From Dryomyza anilis (lineage: Eukaryota; Arthropoda; Insecta; Diptera; Dryomyzidae): a stretch of 64,000 nt of DNA. Under the pieces are notes generated by a model that worked only from the letters and a program-made list of their open reading frames with translations, was not told the DNA's origin and did no database searches. The position numbers and the translations under genes are program-made. The stretch spans positions 26,308,440 to 26,372,439 of the forward strand of contig OX638132.1 in NCBI GenBank assembly GCA_951804985.1, in the 5' to 3' direction. Shown here piece by piece: positions 57,291-64,000 of the stretch (position 1 is the first letter of the stretch; each line of letters opens with the position of its first letter).

Positions 57291-57853
57291 TAATTTCTCA
57301 TTCAGTTAATTAAAAAACAATGTTATAAATTCTTGTGAAAGTACAAAAAATATACGTTGGAAGCATAATTAAATATACAACCAATGCCATCATCACCATT
57401 TTTGCGAACACACTTAGAGGATGATCAAGCTTTATAAGTGTATATCTTGGCATATATCAAATGTGAATAATATGCGCTCAACCAAACGTGCAAACAAAAA
57501 TTCCATCGTTTGCTTGTTTGCCGGCGTCCAATCGCTGCAAGCTCGCATCGTGACGCCGCACAGTGGGTCAGAAGGCACTTTTGCGTCTCATAAATCTGTA
57601 ACTTTTGTTGTACAAAAGATAAATAAACAATTTTGGTTACAGTTAGTTGTATCTTGCTGTTGTGAAAAAATGGGCAGAGTTGGAAAAGGGGGAGTGACAC
57701 TTTTTACTAACGAAAGTTAAATGATAATTATATATGCCTATAACTTATGTATTTGAAGAGATAAATAGATGAAACTTTGGATATATTACCTCTACGTTTG
57801 TATCTTACGATAGTAGAAAAATGGGTGGAATCGGAAAGGGCGTGGCACTATTA
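57291..57853. other. Intronic DNA with overlapping open frames, no recognised gene
   Basis: Frames of 91-99 codons overlap on both strands at 57421-57720. Neither shows a domain. The GGAAAAGGGGGAGTGACACTT word recurs in diverged form near 57828 and 58490 (GGAAAGGGCGTGGCAC, AAAGGAGAGTGGCAC), hinting at a diffuse ~650-bp repeat. Confidence 0.35.
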
Positions 57854-58354
57854 TATATGGGCCATTCCACACCAAATCGACCAAATAAAGTCAAATTTAA
57901 GATTTTACCTTTTCGATCTTAATGAACTTTTGGCAACTGATAAAGGGTATCGAGACATGCACTAAACAATTTTTTTAATTTTTTCCAACCACTACTTTCA
58001 GAGATACAGTAGCTCAAAGTTGGAAAAAAGTGCCAAAAATCACTTTTGTACTGTTGTTCATATTTAAATATCTCTTGAACTAGAAATGCTAGAAACTCCG
58101 TTAATGGCTCGTTTTAAAGCTAATAGAACAAGCTTTTAGAAAACGGTAGAAACCGTGGTCATTATCCTTGCACTTCAAAATTGATGTCCTTAAAAAGGAC
58201 ACTTTTTAAAATTCTGAAAAAAATCCTAAGTTTTCGTCAATAAAAGCTTGTTTAGTACATGTCTCGATACCATTTATCAGTTGCCAAAATTTCATTGAAA
58301 TCGAAGAAGGTAAGTTCCAACCGCTGGTCGATTTGGTGTGGAATGGCCCATATA
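57854..58354. mobile_element. MITE with 29-bp terminal inverted repeats (GGGCCATTCCACACC family), copy 2
   Basis: Ends TATATGGGCCATTCCACACC... and ...GGTGTGGAATGGCCCATATA, the same 29-bp repeats as 2782-3217. The interior is in the opposite orientation to copy 1 and about 65 bp longer. Confidence 0.87.
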
Positions 58355-58883
58355 TGTCGTACAAATAATGTTTGCACTTATTAGCCTATTCATATATAAC
58401 CCTTGCATTGTTAATGGAGATAAATGAATGAAATTTTGGATTCATATAGTTATTAGTTATACACATCTTTCTGTGAAAAATGGAGAAAATATGAAAAAGG
58501 AGAGTGGCACTTTTCTAATATGAAAATTGAAAAAGGTGTTTTTAACACTTAATTATCTGTAACTTTTTTCTTTTAATAGATAAACACTTAACATTTTGGA
58601 TTAAATTAGCTTATGAATCACCACTCCAAAAATGGGAGGAATTGGAATTCAGGGAGTGGTAATTTCATATATTAAATATCATTTATTTTTTTTTTGAAAA
58701 ATGTAAATTTTTGCCACATATTTAACTATAACATTTGTATTTCTTTAGATAAATAAGTGCATTTTTGTATTTAATTATATATTGATAGTATCTTACTATA
58801 TTCCAAAATTGGAAAGAATCGGACAAGCGGAAGTGAAATTTTTCATATATCAAGCTCAGTGCATAATCCTAGAATAACAGCTG
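58355..58883. other. Intronic DNA without bounded element
   Basis: AT-rich with repeated AAATGGGAGGAATTGG-like words (58630) shared loosely with 57820 and 58800. Confidence 0.35.
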
Positions 58884-59332
58884 TACACACAAAAAAATAT
58901 CACCAAAAATTTCACCAACTACTAGTATTCATCATATTCATGATTTCATTCATTGAACTAAAATTGTATTTTTTAAATGTTTTTCATTCAATATTTCAAT
59001 ATTTTTTTTAACATCAAATTTCAAGCACAAATTTGTCTCCACATTAATGTATTTATAATTCTTATATGAGTTATAATATTTAATTGCTAATTATTCGAAG
59101 ACTCCATTTCAACATATTAATGAATAATGTACATCATATTGATGAATTTTGCTCATAAACCACATTAATTTAAATATCATAAATCTTATAAGAATAATAA
59201 ATACATAAATATATAAAATATAAAAAAATCAAAAACATTAAAAAAAATACGTTTATAGTTCAATGAATGAAATCATCAATATGATGAATACTGGTAGTTG
59301 GTGAAATTATTGGTGATAATTTTTTGTGTGTA
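58884..59332. mobile_element. 449-bp MITE with ~110-bp terminal inverted repeats
   Basis: The left arm TACACACAAAAAAATATCAC with CACCAACTACTAGTATTCAT and the right arm ATGATGAATACTGGTAGTTG with GTGATAATTTTTTGTGTGTA mirror each other far inward (ATTTCATTCATTGAAC against GTTCAATGAATGAAAT). Non-coding. Confidence 0.85.
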
Positions 59333-60282
59333 GTAAAATCGTAATTTCATGTATGTCGTCCATTAAGGAAAAACATAATAAAACATGAACGAAATAACCG
59401 ATTTTAATGATTTTGGTATCAAATTATTTGTATTAATGCCAGCAGTAACATTTCATATGTTTATATAGTATAAATATTTTAATGAATCGCATATTTTCGA
59501 GGTTAAATTATTTTTGAATAAAATTGCTATAAATTCCGAACGGCTCTACCATTATTTTATGAAATATGCACTGAAATGTTTTTCAGGACGAAATGTTTCG
59601 AAAAAAAGGCACTTAAAATATTGCTGAAAAAATCTTTTTTTTCATGTTTGAGCATGTGTTTCGTTTATTTAAATAATAATAATATTACAAAAAATGTTTT
59701 TGATTATGAAAATACAAGAATTTATCGTTCTAAAACCGTTTATTTCATTCATTTCCGATGACTTTCACCTAAAGTATTTATGAGACGCTAATGCGGTTTC
59801 TGACAAATAGTACGCCGCGCCGCATCGTGTGCTCAGCAACGGCGATTGTTAATGCAATTAATTCAATAGTCATTTCAACAAATTAGTTAATTGTAGTGGT
59901 GTAAATTTTGTTTCTTTGTTTTTGGTAATTTATTAATTAAGATGATTAAATATTAATTCAATACAATTAATTCCATAGTCGTTTCAGTAAATAGTTTAAC
60001 TTTATGTAACTTTTTGTTTGTATTCTGTTAATTTATTAATTAATATGATTAAATATTTAATCAATTCAATTAAAGGTCGTATCGACGATGCATCAATTAA
60101 AAATTAGTTGTATTGATAAAACTTTTTGCTATATTTACAAATATATTTTTTCTGTGTGGAACAATTTACAAATAGAAATAGCTAAAGCTAAAACAGTTTT
60201 TTAAGAAGGTACAGTAAAATGAGTCAATTTTAATTTTACCCCTACCAAAACCCTACAAATTATTTTACACAAAAACCACAGT
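59333..60282. other. AT-rich intronic DNA with a MITE end near 60100-60165
   Basis: TTTTTGCTATATTTACAAAT followed by ATTTTTTCTGTGTGG resembles the right end of the ATCGACGTAAATA MITEs. The left end is not clear. A GC-rich CGCCGCGCCGCATCG patch lies near 59810. Confidence 0.35.
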
Positions 60283-60510
60283 CTGCCATGTCTCGGAGAC
60301 CTTCGATACCTCGAATTTTAATCGAATAACCTCGAGAAAACAGTTCGATCTCGTTGCTTTATCGATTCTAATTTTTATAATTTCTCGTACATTCAAATTC
60401 AAATACAAGATACGATATTTAAATATTTATTGCATCGATATCGTAATATTTTCGAAGTAATATCGAACTTTGATCATTTTTTCATCGATATTATTCCGAT
60501 TTCAAAAATG
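60283..60510. mobile_element. CCCAGTCTG-type repeat, copy 2
   Basis: CAGTCTGCCATGTCTCGGAG, ACCTTCGATA, TTATCGATTCTAATTTTTAT and ATCGATATTATTCCGATTTC parallel 51876-52045. The right end of copy 1 is not found here; the LINE fragment follows closely. Confidence 0.6.
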
Positions 60511-60585
60511 CGTTCATGAGAAAAACCCTCCGTAAAGTCTTTGGCACTATCTGCGGTGCTAAAGAGTACCAAATCAGGATGAACC

Positions 60586-60930
60586 ATGAGCTGTAGGGCA
60601 AAATTTGAATCATTCAATAGTTTACTGTTTTGCAGGACCTTCATTTTATGCCCTTCAAATATGATCACCACAACTATGTTTTTTCTCTGCGTGCACACTC
60701 TAAGTCACACGATACGTTTGTGGAACAATCTTTCTCCGTCTATTTTAGCGATACTTTTGATATTGGCAAATTCAAGGCAAACACCGTCCTCCATAATCAT
60801 TTGTGCTTCCAACACTTAAAGCGTCATCTTTTCCTTCTAGTAATGTCATCAGTAGGGCGGCATCAGTTGCCACAAATTTTCCCGTTTCATAAATTTTATG
60901 AATATTATTTTCTGTACCATAAACCATAAT
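60586..60930 (+). pseudogene. LINE open reading frame, C-terminal fragment
   Basis: Two plus-strand frames together show SHTIRLWNNLSPSI and FDIGKFKANTVLHNHL. This resembles the R-x-LWN-x-LP and F-K-x-x motifs at the C-terminus of many insect LINE ORF2 proteins. One frameshift lies between the two parts. Only this tail remains, typical of a 5'-truncated insertion. Confidence 0.65.
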
Positions 60931-62173
60931 CTACTTAGTCCTATTAAAACAAAAAAATAACAAAACTCGGATTTTTTTGTTTGTTTATTTTAAATTAGGT
61001 TTCATTTGTCGCCTACTAATTTAGTCTACTTTGAATTGTTTCTTACTTTCAGTCATACTTTCGCTTGAGTATCGAATTCTAGTTTGTAATTTTATGTCTT
61101 TGTGCCGCAGGCATGTAATTTGAATGCTCTGCTTTACTACACGACGATGATGGCATCGAGAGACTATAATTTATATATTTTTTATATCGGAGCCTTTTGA
61201 ATATTTAATAATTGCTGTTATTAAGGCACATTTGAGCTTTAGTTTTAATGAGTTTCTCGCTTTTAGAACAGAGCTCGAGCTCAGGTTACTTACGCCAATC
61301 CTCTTAAATAGTCGAACCACTGCAGTGTCAGGTTATGGTCTGCCAACAACTTTCGCTAATTTTACGAGTGTTTTATACGCTCTATAACAACAAACAAAAC
61401 GGCGAGGATGATGGCGATAGCGATGACGACAATTCGAAAAATGTGTAGAACAACAGCAGCTGCTGTTTTACAACATAGAACCAACAACAAAAGCAACACA
61501 AGTTGCGAGGACTTTTGAACTTTTTCGAGAAAAACAACCTACAGTGCTTTCAATTTGTTTTGATTTAAATTTTGTTGCTCTTCATTTGGCTTCATGGGCA
61601 ATAAATGTAAAAGTGTCTGACATACACCCAGTAGAGAATGTGTCACGACATGGGTAGCATTGACCAATGACCCTCGGTAATGATGTTGACGTCCTTTCTG
61701 CAGGGCAGGTCGTGTATGTTGTGCGGAGAAAAGTTTTCAAACACATTTGGAAATTAATTCAATTTCAATAAATCCCAGAATTGTTCACACTTAGCCCAGG
61801 TCATTATGGTCCAGTGACTGGCGCAATAAACTTAAAAGTTGTAAGTATTAGTTGTTTTTTTTTTGTTTTTTTTTGTAAATATCGCGCCATCTACATGTGA
61901 TGTTTATGTCCCACGGAATATTTTTCAAATTTAACATATTTTATAATGTTATTTTTATTTTACTTTAGTTGAGCCAATATAATCTACTTAGGATTCAGTA
62001 AAGTTAATCCTGCTGATTATTTTGTTATTGTTTGTTGTTGTCACTGACATCAGTTGTTCGATATTAACTTTTCAGTTCAATCAAATTAAGAAACTTTAGA
62101 GCGAAATATTGATTTATGTAGATTTTCAGAAGCGAAGGGAAAATCAGTTGAGTAGCACAATTATGAAAAGTTA
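60931..62173. other. Intronic DNA, unique and balanced at 61080-61830
   Basis: Contains CAACAACAAA-type words, GATGATGGCGATAGCGATGA near 61405, and no long frame with a recognisable domain. It could be regulatory DNA. Confidence 0.35.
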
Positions 62174-62398
62174 CGCACTGATAAAAATATTTACCTTATT
62201 TAAGTTAAAAGACTCCATAGAAAATTATTCTTTCACGTTAACACAATATTTTTTTATTTGAAGAAAAAATCGTTGATGTGTAGAAAATTTTTGTTGAATA
62301 CAAGAAAAATGGCTTTTTTTTTTAAATAAATTTATTCTATGTAGCTGAATAATTCCCATATTTATTTAAAATAGGCAAATTGTTTTTTTGGGTGTGTA
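62174..62398. mobile_element. MITE-like element (CACTGATAAAAA end), copy 2
   Basis: Colinear with 18826-19283 over GACTCCATAGAAAATTATTC, ATTTGAAGAAAAAATCGTTG and ACAAGAAAAATGG, ending TTTTTTTGGGTGTGTA. Confidence 0.5.
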
Positions 62399-62759
62399 TT
62401 GGACTCAGATGATACGATTTAATAAAAACCTTTTTATATTATAACCCAGCAAATCAAACAATATTATAACGATATGGCTTATAGACTGAATTTGTCGTTT
62501 TTGATAATCTATAATGATACGAAAACAATAGCATTTCGATATAATTGAACCTATCTAAAATGATTTCTTTGTATTTGTCACTACAGATATCGAGATGTTA
62601 TCGTAAATGGTTTTACATTTGATAAACAAATTTTATTTGTTCAGAAAATTATATATATATTTTGAAAAAAACTAAAAAAAAACGAACGCACGTTATATTT
62701 TTAAATACTTTCAGTTTTATATTTAAAATTGATTATTACTATATCAAATGAGTTGCAGG

Positions 62760-63549
62760 TAGGGATGTCGAAAATACATCGATGTTTTAAAAACACTCGA
62801 AACATTGCTTCGATACATCGCTGTTTTCCGATGCAATATAAGCCTCAGAATCTATTCGATACATCGATGTTTTTTCGATATATCGACGCTTTAAATTACC
62901 ATTTGATTCATACCATTTGTGTTTTTCTCAAAATACCATTAAGTAGACTTAGAAATTTTCGATTTACAACGCCTTAATTATTTTGTATAATGAGAAAAAA
63001 TTTCAAGTCAAACACTTATTTATTTTAACCTAATACTTACTTTGGTAATTTTACACATAATAACTTCATTAAAATTTAAATTATTTACCAAATAATTTTT
63101 TATTCGACGCATCGTTGGTTTTTGTTTGATAAACGGTTTTTCAACAGGGACGCTACAAAAGTAGAGCGACACGGACAGCAAACGACGCCATATTTCTTGC
63201 CGCTCTTTTGACATTTCTCTTCAGTAAGGTTTGCCATTTCATGATGGAAAGATATACGAATTCGAATTTCGGTAGTAAATTTTAATAATTTCGACTCGTT
63301 GTTGGCTCGTATATTTTTTCATCACAAAATGGCAAACCTTACTGAAGAGAAATGTCAAAAGAGCGGCAAGAAATATTTCGTCGTTTGCTGTCCCTGTCGC
63401 TCTACTTTTGTAGCGTCCCTGTTGAAAAACCCTTGAAAAAAAAACTTTTGTAGCGCTCTTATTGAAAAACCCTTTACATCGGAAAACATCGATGTAACGA
63501 GTATTATATCGTCCAAAACATCGATGTTTTTTTCAGATGGACATTCTTA
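62760..63549. mobile_element. Non-autonomous hAT-like element with nested MITE
   Basis: The left end TAGGGATGTC and the right end GGACATTCTTA (complement TAAGAATGTCC) are imperfect inverted repeats. The 8-bp target-site duplication GTTGCAGG lies at 62752-62759 and 63550-63557. An 8-bp duplication is the hAT superfamily hallmark. The interior has ACATCGATGTTTT palindromic words at both ends and no transposase. A foldback MITE (63135-63431) sits inside, so the element is older than the MITE. Confidence 0.8.
63135..63431. mobile_element. Foldback MITE (TTCAACAGGGACGC ends), copy 2
   Basis: Begins GGTTTTTCAACAGGGACGC, ends GCGTCCCTGTTGAAAAACC, with ~110-bp arms and the same loop as 53034-53303. 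The arms are nearly perfect here (GTCAAAAGAGCGGCAAGAAA appears complete), so it may be the younger copy. A second degenerate terminus, TTGTAGCGCTCTTATTG, follows at 63448-63464. Confidence 0.88.
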
Positions 63550-63581
63550 GTTGCAGGTAAAGTTCCAAAAACAAGTGGATA

Positions 63582-63886
63582 ATAATATAATAGTTTGGCA
63601 CTATAGTCCTATAAGGACTTAGGCCGAGCTCTCTCACCATTTTGAGCTGTGCGTGTTATATTTGTACTCAAAGTGGTGGGACCTACAGTTTATTGCCGAA
63701 TCCGAACGGCGGGTGAGAGTTTTTCATAGGCAATGTTTACTCTCGTAGATTTGCCATTTACTGCCGAAAGGTAGCGCGGTATAGAAAAATGTTTCTATGA
63801 AAAGATGTTGTTAGCCCCAGTCCAGGCTTGAACCGGGGACCTTTCGGCTCGCAGTCCAACGCACTAACCACTGAGCTACCGCGGCT
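63582..63886 (-). mobile_element. tRNA-derived SINE, copy 3
   Basis: Same family and orientation as 21010 and 40380, with A and B boxes intact. The flanking duplication is 11 bp with one mismatch: ACAAGTGGATA at 63571-63581 and ACAAATGGATA at 63887-63897. The 3' tail is TAATATAATAG-like. It inserted only 22 bases outside the hAT-like element's duplication. Confidence 0.88.
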
Positions 63887-64000
63887 ACAAATGGATACTA
63901 TGATCAAATATAAGCAAACAGGAATTTGGATATAAAATGAAAACTAAATTTTTATTCATCCAAATAAATTTAATTTCGGTCAAAGTGCTCTACCGATACA

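Larger units (their letters stand above)
56078..64000 (-). other. Neuroligin intron upstream of the first visible exon
   Basis: The exon at 55860-56077 has an acceptor and an incomplete first codon, so at least one coding exon lies further upstream. No segment resembling the expected FLGIPYA-type block was found up to the right edge. The interval is therefore intron to the edge, with transposons in its last 7 kb. Confidence 0.65.

Noticed and set aside
57421..57720. 99-codon plus and 91-codon minus frames
   Set aside because: Fully overlapping on opposite strands, no domain, ordinary intron composition.

Overview
This is a fly genome window. The evidence is a split neuroligin gene with insect-type protein sequence, mini-me type dipteran repeats, R1/Jockey-like LINE relics and a very AT-rich background. 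A cyclorrhaphan fly with a larger genome than Drosophila melanogaster fits best; genus and species cannot be read from the sequence. No bacterial-type operon, CRISPR array, rRNA gene or conventional tRNA gene is visible.

The only gene I can support is a neuroligin (Nlg family) on the minus strand. Four coding exons are visible, in transcript order: 56077-55860, 34122-33973, 33903-33470 and 30254-29913. Their splice phases match and they encode about 380 continuous residues of the cholinesterase-like extracellular domain. The signal peptide and N-terminal part should lie beyond the right edge. The rest of the esterase-like domain, the transmembrane helix and the tail should lie beyond the left edge. 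The whole window is therefore the interior of one long gene. It holds one intron of 21.7 kb, one of at least 29.9 kb, one of 3.2 kb and one of only 69 bp. The 69-bp intron is in frame and free of stops.

The introns are packed with mobile and repeated DNA. Best resolved are: a tRNA-derived SINE with three near-full copies, each bounded by target-site duplications (21.0, 40.4 and 63.6 kb); a 523-bp solo LTR with a 4-bp duplication (41.1 kb) and LTR fragments at 38.0 and 53.3 kb; a non-autonomous hAT-like element with an 8-bp duplication that carries a nested foldback element (62.8-63.5 kb); several families of long-inverted-repeat MITEs; mini-me type repeats at 11.2, 20.1 and 42.1 kb; and decayed LINE reverse transcriptase copies at 5.7-7.0, 24.7-25.6 and 60.6-60.9 kb.

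Tandem DNA is abundant. There is a ~250-bp satellite with two alternating unit types (25.6-27.5 kb), ~189-bp T-rich units (36.5-37.6 kb), 15-bp minisatellites in opposite orientation (16.7 and 23.8 kb), an 11-bp minisatellite (46.1 kb), GGAATCGGAACCG-type arrays (28.9-29.7 and 46.5-47.3 kb) and a 1.7-kb T/G-rich tract (31.3-32.9 kb). Between them lie islands of balanced, unique-looking sequence (13.0, 17.3-18.1, 34.4-34.8, 45.1-46.0, 50.3, 55.1-55.5 and 61.1-61.8 kb). These are the best candidates for conserved intronic regulatory DNA, but nothing here proves that.

No undescribed multi-gene system is visible. The most interesting signals are the in-frame micro-intron, the SINE family with its intact promoter boxes, the alternating satellite, the nested insertions and a cluster of perfect hairpins at 14.7-14.95 kb.
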